Shown here in pieces: positions 1 to 8,162 of a DNA stretch of 64,000 nt. A program made the position numbers and the translations under genes. This DNA is from an uncultured Oscillospiraceae bacterium. GTDB lineage: Bacteria; Bacillota; Clostridia; Oscillospirales; Acutalibacteraceae. How positions within the stretch are numbered: the first letter of the stretch is position 1; each line of letters begins with the position of its first letter. The stretch covers positions 1 through 64,000 of the forward strand of contig UQLR01000014.1 in the NCBI GenBank assembly GCA_900541975.1, written 5' to 3'. The notes beneath the pieces were generated by a model. That model worked only from the letters and a program-made list of their open reading frames with translations. It ran no database searches and was not told the origin of the DNA.

Positions 1-166
1 AAAAATAAGTTATTTTATAGCATATTTTTAAATAATATGTTATAATAGTTATAATTAACTTTTGTTTTAATAAAAAGTCTTTTTATTTATCTGAAATGTC
101 TTTTGAACAATAAAATTATTTTTAATATTCATAGATGTTTTTTAGATATCCGCGGAGGGAATGCAA

Positions 167-1399
167 ATGCAAATAAAATCAGATAAAGTATATATAGACT
201 ATCTTGACCACACGGTAAGTAAACCACTTGACATGAATGGTGCCGTGGATAGATTACGCTTTGATTTATTGCTCTTTTCTGAAAAAACACTGTGCATGTC
301 TGTCCCAGCGTGTGTTAAGCTAAATCCTACAACCCAAATATTAATGCAACTTACGCCATTTTGGGACAATGGGAAAATTCGTCTGATACTTGATAGGAAA
401 CATAAAAATAATCCGTGGAACTATTTTAAAAATAGAAAGAGAATTCTCGAAAAGGAATTTTCTGAGGAACAACTGGTTCATCATTTTGAGTATGTAGCGT
501 ACAACTCCGCACGTACAGATTTCTTTTATAGCGTATTTATAAAAGAAATTCTACAAGCAAAAGACCTGTATCTTGGGAAAATTTTTGACACAGACGAAAC
601 ATTTCGACAATCGGTAATTACGCAAATAGAGAATAGTTGCAGCAGAATTTGCGCTGAGCTGCCGATAACCGCCGCTGTTCATATGGGGAAAATATTGAAT
701 GATTTAACTTTTATTGCTGAAGACAGAAAATCGCTTTTTCAACGCAGTGCCGTTGAAAAAAGGCTTCAAGAAGAATACGGGGCATATGCGTATGAAATCA
801 AAAGAATCAGCAAAATTCTTGACAGAGGTTTTGCTTATGCAAATGGGGTGTCAAGTTATGCCGCCCCATTGTCTCTCATCAGTGACAGGTTAACAGGAAA
901 TACATTTATAGATATTTTAAAAGCGGCTGACAGAGAGCTATATGAACTCATACATAGTTTGGACTGGTTAGCCGTGTATCGTTTGAGCATAAATGATACC
1001 TGGCTTGATTTTATTGACCACTTAAATAAATTACTGGTGCTTTATCAGGACAGCGAGAAACATAAAACCAAAATTTATTCTCCAACACAGTTAGAATGCA
1101 GCATGATTACTTTTAAACTTGTACGGAAACTATATGAAACCGCCGTGAAAAATTTACAGAAAGAGCTAGTTAAAGCTGGCACTTTCATAATAGATGTAGT
1201 AAACTTTAAAAATTATTCTGATAAAGTGTTTGAGCATTATATGTGTGTTAAAAGTGATTATTGGGGAATTATAAAGGAACTGAATGAGTTAATACCAGCG
1301 TTAAAAATCGTCATTCGCAGCTTAGATCGCAGGTATAAAGCTTCGACAAACCTGCTAACGCAACAGGGGTTTATTGTCAATCTTTATAACAATAAATAG
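167..1399 (+). CDS. Orphan hypothetical protein, AT-rich
   Basis: I do not recognise the family of this roughly 410-residue soluble protein. It has no signal peptide and no clear membrane segment, and its second half looks largely helical. An ATG lies at 161, but GGAGGG (154-159) abuts it. The ATG at 167 is spaced normally from that ribosome binding site, so I chose 167. Base composition is clearly more AT-rich than the genes from 1.8 kb onward, and the next feature is a broken acetyltransferase gene, so the segment looks transferred. A TATAAT at 41-46 could be a -10 element, but I see no convincing -35. Function is unknown. Confidence 0.7.
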   Translation: MQIKSDKVYIDYLDHTVSKPLDMNGAVDRLRFDLLLFSEKTLCMSVPACVKLNPTTQILMQLTPFWDNGKIRLILDRKHKNNPWNYFKNRKRILEKEFSEEQLVHHFEYVAYNSARTDFFYSVFIKEILQAKDLYLGKIFDTDETFRQSVITQIENSCSRICAELPITAAVHMGKILNDLTFIAEDRKSLFQRSAVEKRLQEEYGAYAYEIKRISKILDRGFAYANGVSSYAAPLSLISDRLTGNTFIDILKAADRELYELIHSLDWLAVYRLSINDTWLDFIDHLNKLLVLYQDSEKHKTKIYSPTQLECSMITFKLVRKLYETAVKNLQKELVKAGTFIIDVVNFKNYSDKVFEHYMCVKSDYWGIIKELNELIPALKIVIRSLDRRYKASTNLLTQQGFIVNLYNNK

Positions 1400-1445
1400 G
1401 GGAAAGAAAGTAGCTGTCTTTGCTATGGGCTTGCTTGTAAAAGCA

Positions 1446-1715
1446 TTATATGTCTGTTTCTATAAAATGAACAGCAGGAATATTCCAGTATTTTCTGTAA
1501 ACCCTTTCTTCATCCCCGTCAGGATTTAATTGATACATTTTAAATATAACTGGTATGTTTTTCGGCTGCCACTGTCCTTCATAGGAGTACTGATATTTCA
1601 TACCAACATTTTTCATCACACCGCTACTGCGGGGGTTATTTCTGTCATGGGTCGCTGTGATATAGGGAAGTCCGTCTTTTTAACCTGCTCTATAACGGCT
1701 TTTCCGGCTAAAATG
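1446..1715 (-). pseudogene. 3' remnant of a GNAT acetyltransferase gene
   Basis: Read on the minus strand, this stretch gives the C-terminal part of a GNAT N-acetyltransferase. Visible pieces are KAVIEQVKK, then (in another frame) GLPYITATHDRNNPRS, VMKNVGMKYQY and EGQWQPKNIPV, ending with YWNIPAVHFIETDI and a stop at 1446-1448. The N-P-x-S-x-x-V-M-x-K-x-G-M pattern is the acetyl-CoA-binding end of the fold. The reading frame shifts around 1676-1683, and the 5' half is absent because the similarity stops near 1715, just before the folD 3' region. Family membership is inferred from sequence pattern; the frame break and truncation are visible directly. Confidence 0.65.
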
Positions 1716-1788
1716 AAATAAAATCGCTGTGCGATAGCCTGTCAGGAGAGTGTAAAACGCTCTTCAGGGCCTGCTGTGTTTTTGCATG

Positions 1789-2643
1789 TTATTCCAGACC
1801 ATTTTGCAGCCTTGCCGCCATTAGTGTGTTTTTCATCAGCATGGCAATCGTCATAGGCCCTACGCCGCCGGGAACCGGCGTAATGTAAGAGGCCACGGGC
1901 TCTACCTGTGCAAAGTCCACATCGCCGCACAGCTTGCCGTTTTCATCTCTGTCCATGCCAACGTCAATCACAACCGCGCCTTTTTTGACCATATCCGCCT
2001 TGACAAATTTTGCAACGCCAACTGCCGCCACCAGAATGTCTGCACTCCTGCAGATCTCTTTGAGGTTCTGCGTGCGGCTGTGGCAGATGGTGACTGTACC
2101 GTTTTGATGCAGCAAAAGCATGGCCATGGGCTTGCCTACAATGTTGCTCCTGCCAATAACCACACAGCTTTTGCCGCATACGTCGATCTTCTGCGACTTT
2201 AAAAGCTCCATAACGCCCGCGGGCGTACAAGGCAGGAAGTGGTAATCGCCAATCATGATTTTTCCGACATTGGACGCGTGGAACGCATCGACGTCCTTTT
2301 GCGGGTCGATCGCTTCGATTACGGACTTTTCATCCAGATGCTTTGGCAACGGCAGTTGAACCAGAATGCCGTTGATATCCTTTTTGTGATTCAAAGTATT
2401 TACAAGCTCCAGCAGCTCCTGCTGCGTTGTCTGCGCGGGCAGGGCGTATTCCTCCGAATAAAACCCCACTTGTGCGCAAGCTTTCTTTTTGTTGTTTACA
2501 TAGACTCTTGAGGCGTTGTCATCGCCGACAATGACAACCGCAAGACCGGGGATGATCCCCTTTTCTTTCAACTGGCGCGTCTGCGCAGCCACGTCGTCCT
2601 TTACGCTTTGTGCGACGGCTTTACCGTCTATAATCTTTGCCAT
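1789..2643 (-). CDS. folD: Bifunctional methylene-THF dehydrogenase / cyclohydrolase FolD
   Basis: Cytosolic enzyme that interconverts 5,10-methylene-, methenyl- and 10-formyl-tetrahydrofolate with NADP(H), supplying one-carbon units for purine and formyl-Met synthesis. The 284-residue length is standard. Visible motifs are YVNNKKKAC with the catalytic lysine, the QLPLP loop, KDVDAFH (the family usually has DVDGF), the dinucleotide-binding GRSNIVGKP and the C-terminal PGGVGPMT. It lies 6 bp downstream of lgt on the same strand, so the two are probably cotranscribed. Confidence 0.96.
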   Translation of the reverse strand: MAKIIDGKAVAQSVKDDVAAQTRQLKEKGIIPGLAVVIVGDDNASRVYVNNKKKACAQVGFYSEEYALPAQTTQQELLELVNTLNHKKDINGILVQLPLPKHLDEKSVIEAIDPQKDVDAFHASNVGKIMIGDYHFLPCTPAGVMELLKSQKIDVCGKSCVVIGRSNIVGKPMAMLLLHQNGTVTICHSRTQNLKEICRSADILVAAVGVAKFVKADMVKKGAVVIDVGMDRDENGKLCGDVDFAQVEPVASYITPVPGGVGPMTIAMLMKNTLMAARLQNGLE

Positions 2644-2649
2644 ACCGCA

Positions 2650-3480
2650 TCACCTTTTTACCTTTCTTTTTAAAGGTACCGCCATGGTATCCTTCTTTCT
2701 TATATAATTTATAATCAGGCACACCAGTCCGGCCAGCATAATCACCAGCGAAAGCGCCTGCGAAACGCGCAGGCCGAAAAACGGCGTGTACAAACTGTCT
2801 GTGCGTAAACCCTCCACGATCATTCGTTCAAATCCATACCACACAAGGTACAAAAGGAAAATCTGGCCGTCGTACTTTTTAAGCTTTACGCTGAAAAAAT
2901 GTAGCAGCACAAAGCCTAATAGGCACCACAGCGACTCGTATAAAAAACACGGATGCACCGTAACGCCTCCGGTGTTTTCACTGAGCATTCCCCACGGCAG
3001 GTTTGTGGGCGTGCCAAAGGCCTCCTGGTTCATAAAATTTCCCCAGCGCCCGATACCCTGTCCGATTAAAAAGCCCAGGCAGGCAATATCAAGCAGGCCG
3101 GGTATATTGACCTTTAAAACTTTTGCGACAATCAGCCCGCCGATCAGCCCGCCGATCAGCCCACCGTAAATGGCAAGCCCACCCTCGTTTATGTAGAAAA
3201 TGCTGATTGGGTTCTGGCTGTATACATCCCATTTAAAGGCTACATAATACAGACGCGCGCCAATGACGGCCGTAACAATGCCAACAAGTACGCAGTCGAG
3301 CAGCTTGTCCTGTTTAATACCTACACGCTTGCAGGCAAACAGGGCGTATATCACAGCAAGGCAAAGGCCCAGTGCGATCAGGATTCCATACCAGCGCACA
3401 GTCAGGCCGCCAATGGTAAATGCTACGGGATTGACCGTAAATTCGAGCCCCAGTCCGGGAAAGCTTACATGATAGTCCAT
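2650..3480 (-). CDS. lgt: Prolipoprotein diacylglyceryl transferase
   Basis: Integral membrane enzyme that transfers diacylglycerol from phosphatidylglycerol to the lipobox cysteine of prolipoproteins, the first step of lipoprotein maturation. The 276-residue protein has about seven hydrophobic segments and the Lgt signature GQGIGRWGNFMNQEAFG, followed by HPCFLYES with conserved polar residues. A terminator at 3507-3538 separates it from the upstream M16 genes, so it probably starts a new transcript with folD. The window has a second, divergent Lgt-like gene at 33184-34008; this one is the canonical enzyme. Confidence 0.95.
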   Translation of the reverse strand: MDYHVSFPGLGLEFTVNPVAFTIGGLTVRWYGILIALGLCLAVIYALFACKRVGIKQDKLLDCVLVGIVTAVIGARLYYVAFKWDVYSQNPISIFYINEGGLAIYGGLIGGLIGGLIVAKVLKVNIPGLLDIACLGFLIGQGIGRWGNFMNQEAFGTPTNLPWGMLSENTGGVTVHPCFLYESLWCLLGFVLLHFFSVKLKKYDGQIFLLYLVWYGFERMIVEGLRTDSLYTPFFGLRVSQALSLVIMLAGLVCLIINYIRKKDTMAVPLKRKVKR

Positions 3481-3506
3481 ACCGATTTTCTTCCTTTCCT
3501 AAAATA

Positions 3507-3538
3507 GCGCCCGGCTGCAAAAGACAGGAGCCGGGCGC
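3507..3538 (-). terminator. Terminator after the M16 peptidase pair
   Basis: On the minus strand a GCGCCCGGCT / AGCCGGGCGC stem with a 12-nt loop is followed by TATTTT. It sits directly after the stop codon of the 3549-4823 gene and before lgt. Confidence 0.7.
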
Positions 3539-3548
3539 GCGCCTGCCG

Positions 3549-4823
3549 TCAGGCCTCTGCCTTAACCACCGACAGAGCAGAATTTTTGCTGTTGAGCTGT
3601 GCTTTAAACCGCTGTTCAACCTCTTCTTTTTTTGCATGTGCAATTTCTTCTATATAATTAAAAAGCTCCCGGCCTGTAAACGCAAATTCCGTCAGCGTAT
3701 TGGCAATGGCGTCGGTGCTGTTGAGCATGCCGACGCTTTCGCCGTAAACGGCTCTCTTTGCTGTTTCAAAAGCTTGCGGATCAAACCCTTTTTCACAGAT
3801 GCGGTCAACATGCTTTTTGATAATCTGTGCTGTTTTTTGGGGATCGCGCGACTCCCCACTGAAAATAATGCTGCTGTAGGAAGGGCCTTCAAAAAACTCA
3901 TGGCAAAAGGTTGCATTGATCAGTTTTTCCTCCATCAGCTCTCTGTATAGTGCAGAGGAATTGGAAGCCAGCGCGAACAGCAGGATATCGGTCTGCGCCA
4001 GTTCCTTTGCCGTGCAGCGCGCGTTGCCTGCTGTTCCTTTAAAGCCCAACTGAAACAGCGGAACGCGCACGGGAAACGTTTGCTCCACGTAATCGCGCGC
4101 AACCGCGTATGGCTCCTCAGGGAAAAACGTCTGCACCGTCTGTTTTTTGCAGGGCTTTAAAAGACGGTTTGCAATTTCTTCCACCGTTTGCGGCGATACA
4201 TTGCCCGCCACGCACAAAACCATATTATTTAAATTGTAAAAGCTGTTGTAACAGGTGTAAAGCGTATCTGCCGTAATATTTGCAATGGAGGCAACTGTAC
4301 CGGCAATGTCGATTTTAACAGGGTGGTTATGGTACATGGCCTCCAGCAGATTGAACATGACGCGCCAGTCGGGCGAATCGTCGTACATTTTAATCTCTTG
4401 TCCGATGATTCCCTGTTCCTTTTGAACCGTCTGGGGTGTAAAATACGGCGTCTGCACAAAATCCAGCAGAATCTCCAGCGACTGTTCAAAATTTTGTGTA
4501 CAGGAAAACAGATAACACGTTTTGTCAAATGAAGTATACGCGTTTGCTGAAGCGCCCGTTTTTGCATAACGGGAAAACGCGTCTCCATCCTCGCTTTCGA
4601 AAAGCTTATGCTCCAGATAATGCGCAATCCCGTCCGGTACGGTAATTTTTTCCTGATGGTCCACAGAAAAAATTCGGTTTACAGAACCGTATTTTGTGCC
4701 GAAGATCGCATAAGTGGAGCTGTACCCTTCCTTTGGGTAAACATAAATGGTAAGCCCCGTTTTATGCTGTAATTTATAATAGCTGTCCTGCAGCGTTTTA
4801 CTTTGTATTTGTGTAAAGGGCAT
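3549..4823 (-). CDS. M16 zinc peptidase, YmfH-like (active subunit)
   Basis: A 424-residue insulinase-family (M16) protein. The zinc motif HxxEH appears as HYLEH at residues 68-72, with the third ligand probably the Glu of GQEIKMYDD further on, so this member should be catalytic. The ATG at 4823 is chosen because GGAG lies 8 nt upstream. A longer frame to 4895 would overlap the preceding gene and lacks a ribosome binding site. Together with the inactive paralogue just upstream it matches the YmfF/YmfH pair of Firmicutes, which probably forms a heterodimeric two-chamber peptidase. The substrate is unknown. Confidence 0.9.
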   Translation of the reverse strand: MPFTQIQSKTLQDSYYKLQHKTGLTIYVYPKEGYSSTYAIFGTKYGSVNRIFSVDHQEKITVPDGIAHYLEHKLFESEDGDAFSRYAKTGASANAYTSFDKTCYLFSCTQNFEQSLEILLDFVQTPYFTPQTVQKEQGIIGQEIKMYDDSPDWRVMFNLLEAMYHNHPVKIDIAGTVASIANITADTLYTCYNSFYNLNNMVLCVAGNVSPQTVEEIANRLLKPCKKQTVQTFFPEEPYAVARDYVEQTFPVRVPLFQLGFKGTAGNARCTAKELAQTDILLFALASNSSALYRELMEEKLINATFCHEFFEGPSYSSIIFSGESRDPQKTAQIIKKHVDRICEKGFDPQAFETAKRAVYGESVGMLNSTDAIANTLTEFAFTGRELFNYIEEIAHAKKEEVEQRFKAQLNSKNSALSVVKAEA

Positions 4824-4857
4824 GGAAAATTCTCCTTTCTTTTTTAAAACGCAGCGT

Positions 4858-6129
4858 TTAATCCTTTCCACCTGTAAGGATATACACGGTGTCAAGCGCC
4901 ATTTTTTTTGCCGCGTCTATCACCTGTCGCGTGGTGAGCGCGTTGATCTTTTCTGCGGCCTGCTGCGGCGTCAGTACATGGCGGTCCAGCATTTGCGAAA
5001 TATACCAGGCTTCTGTCCCACTTACGGAATCCGCCATGGTCTGAAAGCTGTTTACAACGCTCATTTTTGTGGCCTGCATTTCAAAATCGGAAAGTTCGCC
5101 GTTTTGTAATAGGCGAATCTGGTTTTCTATCTCTTTCCTTGCTTTTTCAATATTTTCGTTCTCTACGCCGGACTCTACGGTAATAATCCCTTTATTGCGG
5201 TCAAAACGCGCAGCGCAATAGTAGCACAGGCTGTATTTTTCCCGCACATTCAGAAAAAATTTGGAATGCGGTGTTCCGCCCAACACTGCGCACATCAAGC
5301 GTGCGGCCATTACATCTGAATCCGGTTCTGCAATACCGCTTCTGAAGGCCATCACAAGCTTGGATTGGGCAACGTCCATTTTTTCTGTTTCCGTTTTTAC
5401 TTCTTTTACCGTACGGACAACCTGCGTCTGCGTCTGTACAGGCGCTCTGTCTACCCCTGCAAACGCTTTTTCAAACATGGCGCAGGCTGCCTGCTTATCA
5501 AAAGATCCGATAGCCATAATTTCCACCCTTGCCGTTTGCAGTACACGCTTCCAGGCGCTGTATACAGCTTTTGCAGAAAGCGCCTGCACCTGCTGCTTTG
5601 TGCCGTAGCGCTTGGTTCCAAACGTTTCGTCTGCGCACATCACCTCTATGCAGCGGCCAAGAGCATAGGTGCGTTTGTCATTATATTCTGCATCAATCAT
5701 ATCAATCATCTGACGGCGCTCCTGCTCTACGTCCTCCCGGCAAAAAATACCGTTTTCAAGTTTGGGCCTGAAAAGCATTTCGCATAAAAGTGCAGTCAGT
5801 TCAATAGAAACGCGTTCTCCTCCCATGGTAAAGCGGTCGTCCAGGCCTGCGGCCGATATGGTAAGCGCCTGGTTTTCTCCCATTTTTCTGCAAAACGCTG
5901 CAACAGACGCGCCGTACAAAGCGTTCAAGCGGGAATTTAAGCTGATAAAATCCGGGTATTTTTCACAACTGCGCGCAAGCACCTGCGGCAGTAAAGCATT
6001 AGCCGCTGCCGCGTCTTTCAAAAGCGGCGTAAACATGGTTACGCTGATGCGCCCCGTTTTAAACCGTGTGTCGTCCACTGCGTTAAAGTACACGCCGTTT
6101 GCAATTCTTTGTCTGGTAACTGTATTCAT
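4858..6129 (-). CDS. M16 family protein, YmfF-like (non-catalytic partner)
   Basis: A 423-residue M16-fold protein without an HxxEH zinc motif in its N-terminal half. It begins MNTVTRQRIANGVYFN and carries the family's SGVENENIEKA-type segment in the C-terminal half. It lies 34 bp upstream of the catalytic YmfH-like gene on the same strand, and loss of the motif in the first gene is normal for this pair. Inferred role: structural half of a heterodimeric cytosolic peptidase. Confidence 0.88.
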   Translation of the reverse strand: MNTVTRQRIANGVYFNAVDDTRFKTGRISVTMFTPLLKDAAAANALLPQVLARSCEKYPDFISLNSRLNALYGASVAAFCRKMGENQALTISAAGLDDRFTMGGERVSIELTALLCEMLFRPKLENGIFCREDVEQERRQMIDMIDAEYNDKRTYALGRCIEVMCADETFGTKRYGTKQQVQALSAKAVYSAWKRVLQTARVEIMAIGSFDKQAACAMFEKAFAGVDRAPVQTQTQVVRTVKEVKTETEKMDVAQSKLVMAFRSGIAEPDSDVMAARLMCAVLGGTPHSKFFLNVREKYSLCYYCAARFDRNKGIITVESGVENENIEKARKEIENQIRLLQNGELSDFEMQATKMSVVNSFQTMADSVSGTEAWYISQMLDRHVLTPQQAAEKINALTTRQVIDAAKKMALDTVYILTGGKD

Positions 6130-6236
6130 GGCCGGTACATTCCTTTCAAAATATAAGTGGAAAATTATGTTTGTATATTAGTATACCACAAAACCTTCCA
6201 ATATAAAAGAGAGAAAACGGTTCGAATTAACCGGGC

Positions 6237-6278
6237 AAAAAATAAGCGGCAGGGTGTAAAGAAAACTTTACACCCTGC
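6237..6278 (-). terminator. Terminator of the small minus-strand ORF
   Basis: A perfect 13-bp stem (GCAGGGTGTAAAG with CTTTACACCCTGC, 6249-6278) is followed on the minus strand by a T-rich run ending in ATTTTTT. It marks the 3' end of a minus-strand transcript, probably that of the ribbon-helix-helix remnant at 6344-6497. Confidence 0.6.
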
Positions 6279-6343
6279 TGTGCGTTTGTATATATTTGTA
6301 TATACTGGTTTAGCTGTGTTCAGGCAAGCATGTCCAGCCATTT

Positions 6344-6497
6344 TTAAATTGCAACGCTGTCGCGGATCGCATCCCTTACACCGCCGGCCCTCCTGCTGTT
6401 TTGCGTGCGCAACGGCTATCTGAAATGCCTGCTTTTCAGCGTCTACGCGTACAGTCAGCTTAACAGACTTTGGGTTTTGAGAAAACGGCCGACCCAA
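6344..6497 (-). pseudogene. Frameshifted ribbon-helix-helix-like small protein
   Basis: The minus-strand frame from a TTG at 6497 encodes GRPFSQNPKSVKLTVRVD, the typical opening of small ribbon-helix-helix DNA-binding proteins (GRPxSxNPKxxxxTVRxD). In that frame the expected C-terminus is lost, but one frame over the sequence reads AGGVRDAIRDSVAI and stops at 6344-6346. That resembles the end of such a protein, so I infer a single frameshift near 6380-6400. It has its own downstream terminator. An alternative is chance similarity; the N-terminal match is the stronger half. Confidence 0.4.
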
Positions 6498-6576
6498 CTT
6501 TTTTGTCAGACAATTGTATGCCTCACCTTTACTGTCAACAATAAAGTCAAAGCAAGCTTATAGAAAAAATTTTGCA

Positions 6577-6605
6577 TTGACAACCCATTTGCCGTATGCT
6601 ACAAT
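6577..6605 (+). promoter_or_regulatory. Sigma-A promoter of rplU-prp-rpmA
   Basis: TTGACA at 6577-6582 and TACAAT at 6600-6605 with a 17-bp spacer. It lies directly upstream of the rplU leader. Confidence 0.85.
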
Positions 6606-6611
6606 GTTATA

Positions 6612-6680
6612 GCCGCTTATTGCGGGCAGGTAAAGTGAGCGCAGCTCCGCCCGGTCAGTAGCGAGTCTGAATAAAAGGAA
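6612..6680 (+). promoter_or_regulatory. Probable L21 leader RNA
   Basis: The roughly 70-nt 5' untranslated region between the promoter and rplU is GC-rich and can fold (for example GCGGGC with GCCCGG-type pairing). Its position matches the ribosomal L21 leader of Firmicutes, which mediates autoregulation of this operon. I assign it from position and foldability; an L21_leader covariance search would settle it. Confidence 0.5.
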
Positions 6681-6694
6681 TGGTACAAAGAGCT

Positions 6695-7000
6695 ATGTAC
6701 GCAATTATTGAAACAGGCGGCAAGCAGTACAAGGTGGAAAGCGGCGACGTAATCTACGTGGAAAAGCTTGCGGCAAAAGAAGAAGATACGGTCGATTTTA
6801 AAGTGGTCGCCCTGGCAACGGAAAACGGCCTGCAGACAGGAACTCCCTATATAGAAGGGGCAAAGGTTACGGGCAAGGTTGTAAAAAACGGCAAGGGAAA
6901 GAAAATTGTTGTTTCCACTTACAAACCCAAAAAGGGCCAGAAGAGAAAGATGGGCCACAGGCAGCCTTATACAAAGGTTGAAATTCAGAGTCTTTCCTGA
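6695..7000 (+). CDS. rplU: 50S ribosomal protein L21
   Basis: Component of the large ribosomal subunit that binds 23S rRNA. The 101-residue protein starts MYAIIETGGKQYKV and contains the basic KKGQKRKMGHRQPYT segment typical of L21. I use the ATG at 6695, which gives the universal L21 N-terminus; an in-frame ATG at 6680 would add five unconserved residues. It is the first gene of the rplU-prp-rpmA operon. Confidence 0.96.
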   Translation: MYAIIETGGKQYKVESGDVIYVEKLAAKEEDTVDFKVVALATENGLQTGTPYIEGAKVTGKVVKNGKGKKIVVSTYKPKKGQKRKMGHRQPYTKVEIQSLS

Positions 7001-7005
7001 CAACT

Positions 7006-7326
7006 ATGGTTTGCGCGGTTTTCTATACGGCAGACGACGGCGTGCTTTTGGGCTTTCGGGTGCAGGGGCATTCGGGCTATGCGGAAAGCGGCGAGGATAT
7101 TGTCTGCGCGGCGGTGAGTTCCGCGGCGCTGATGGCGGCAAACACCGTGACAGAGGTGCTGCATGTACCGGCTCAGGTGTCCGTAAAAGACGGCGATCTT
7201 CGTTTTATGGTGTTGCCAAAGGACGCGCGGCAGTGCAGGGATGTTTTCTCAGGTTTTAAATTGCATATGCTCTCTTTGGAAGAGCAGTATCCGGATTATA
7301 TCAGTGTAAATTATACGGAGGTGTAA
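7006..7326 (+). CDS. prp: Ribosomal-processing cysteine protease Prp
   Basis: A 106-residue cysteine protease that removes the N-terminal extension of ribosomal protein L27 in Firmicutes and relatives. The catalytic pair is visible: His22 in GHSGYAE and Cys34 in [10 protein letters not shown], the spacing known for Staphylococcus aureus Prp. The gene lies 5 bp after rplU and 4 bp before rpmA, the usual order. The substrate site is present in the neighbouring L27 (QLF before AHKKG). Confidence 0.95.
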   Translation: MVCAVFYTADDGVLLGFRVQGHSGYAESGEDIVCAAVSSAALMAANTVTEVLHVPAQVSVKDGDLRFMVLPKDARQCRDVFSGFKLHMLSLEEQYPDYISVNYTEV

Positions 7327-7330
7327 GGTC

Positions 7331-7612
7331 ATGATTAAAATCAACATTCAGTTGTTCGCACATAAAAAGGGAATGGGTTCGACCAAAAACGGGCGCGATT
7401 CAGAATCCAAACGTCTTGGCGTAAAGCGTGCAGACGGGCAGTTTGTGCTTGCCGGCAATATTCTTGTTAAGCAGCGCGGCACGCATATTCATCCCGGCAA
7501 TAACGTCGGCAGAGGCTCTGACGACACACTGTTCGCACTTGTGGATGGTACGGTTCACTTTGAACGTGTGGGACGCGACCGCAAACGTGTAAGCGTATAC
7601 AACGAGCAGTAA
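7331..7612 (+). CDS. rpmA: 50S ribosomal protein L27 with cleavable N-terminal extension
   Basis: Large-subunit protein whose N-terminus reaches the peptidyl-transferase centre. The 93-residue product begins MIKINIQLF before [15 protein letters not shown]. This extension is characteristic of Firmicutes and is removed by Prp after the Phe to expose the mature Ala-His-Lys-Lys end. The [13 protein letters not shown] block is conserved. It is the last gene of the operon, with a terminator 32 bp downstream. Confidence 0.96.
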   Translation: MIKINIQLFAHKKGMGSTKNGRDSESKRLGVKRADGQFVLAGNILVKQRGTHIHPGNNVGRGSDDTLFALVDGTVHFERVGRDRKRVSVYNEQ

Positions 7613-7643
7613 GCTGTTTGCGCAATACGCTTTTATAGCGATC

Positions 7644-7673
7644 AAAGGGCGGGATTTCCGCCCTTGTTTTTTT
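7644..7673 (+). terminator. Terminator after rpmA
   Basis: An AAGGGCGG / CCGCCCTT stem is followed by GTTTTTTT, a classic rho-independent terminator. Confidence 0.85.
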
Positions 7674-7769
7674 ACAGGGCAAATTTGCTGGCTGTATGCC
7701 TGCTTTTGCCGCGAGTTGCCAAAAAGGGCGAACGCCTGCGTTTTCCCTTTCAGAAAGCGAGGCGTATAT

Positions 7770-8141
7770 ATGTTTCAAAACGACTGGGCCATGCGCCAGG
7801 TTGAAGAGATTGGCCGCTTTCTTGCAAAATTGCTTTTTAATAAGGAAACCACCATTTATGAGGTTATCACAGACGAAAACGGCAATATTACCGATGAAGG
7901 GCTTTTATACCTGGAGCTGAAAACGCTGCTCCGGCAGGGCAGGCTTAATCAGGCGGAAAACCTGCTGTTTGAACGTATAAACCGCGGAGAAAACCTGGAA
8001 TACCTTGAAATTGCCATTGATTTTTACAGCCAGCTTAACAATCTGACAGACGAATATCTGGAAGCACACGGCTTTTCACGCGAAGAGGTAAAAGAAGGGC
8101 TTATGGAAGTCCGCGCGCTTTACGGAATTGCAGATATTTAA
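7770..8141 (+). CDS. DUF6483 family protein
   Basis: A 123-residue cytosolic protein starting MFQNDWAMRQVEEIGRFLAK. The opening (Phe-x-x-Asp-Trp, then a helix ending in Phe-Leu-Ala-Lys) fits small Clostridia proteins of the DUF6483 type, whose function is not known. The ATG at 7770 has GCGAGG about 8 nt upstream; the longer frame from 7716 starts inside the spacer. It lies 21 bp upstream of obgE and is probably cotranscribed with it. Family assignment is from memory of the N-terminal pattern. Confidence 0.75.
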   Translation: MFQNDWAMRQVEEIGRFLAKLLFNKETTIYEVITDENGNITDEGLLYLELKTLLRQGRLNQAENLLFERINRGENLEYLEIAIDFYSQLNNLTDEYLEAHGFSREEVKEGLMEVRALYGIADI

Positions 8142-8162
8142 AAGGAAAAGGGAAGGAATACA

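Noticed and set aside
1530..1721. Plus-strand 63-residue frame
   Set aside because: It is the antisense of the GNAT remnant, which explains the region better.
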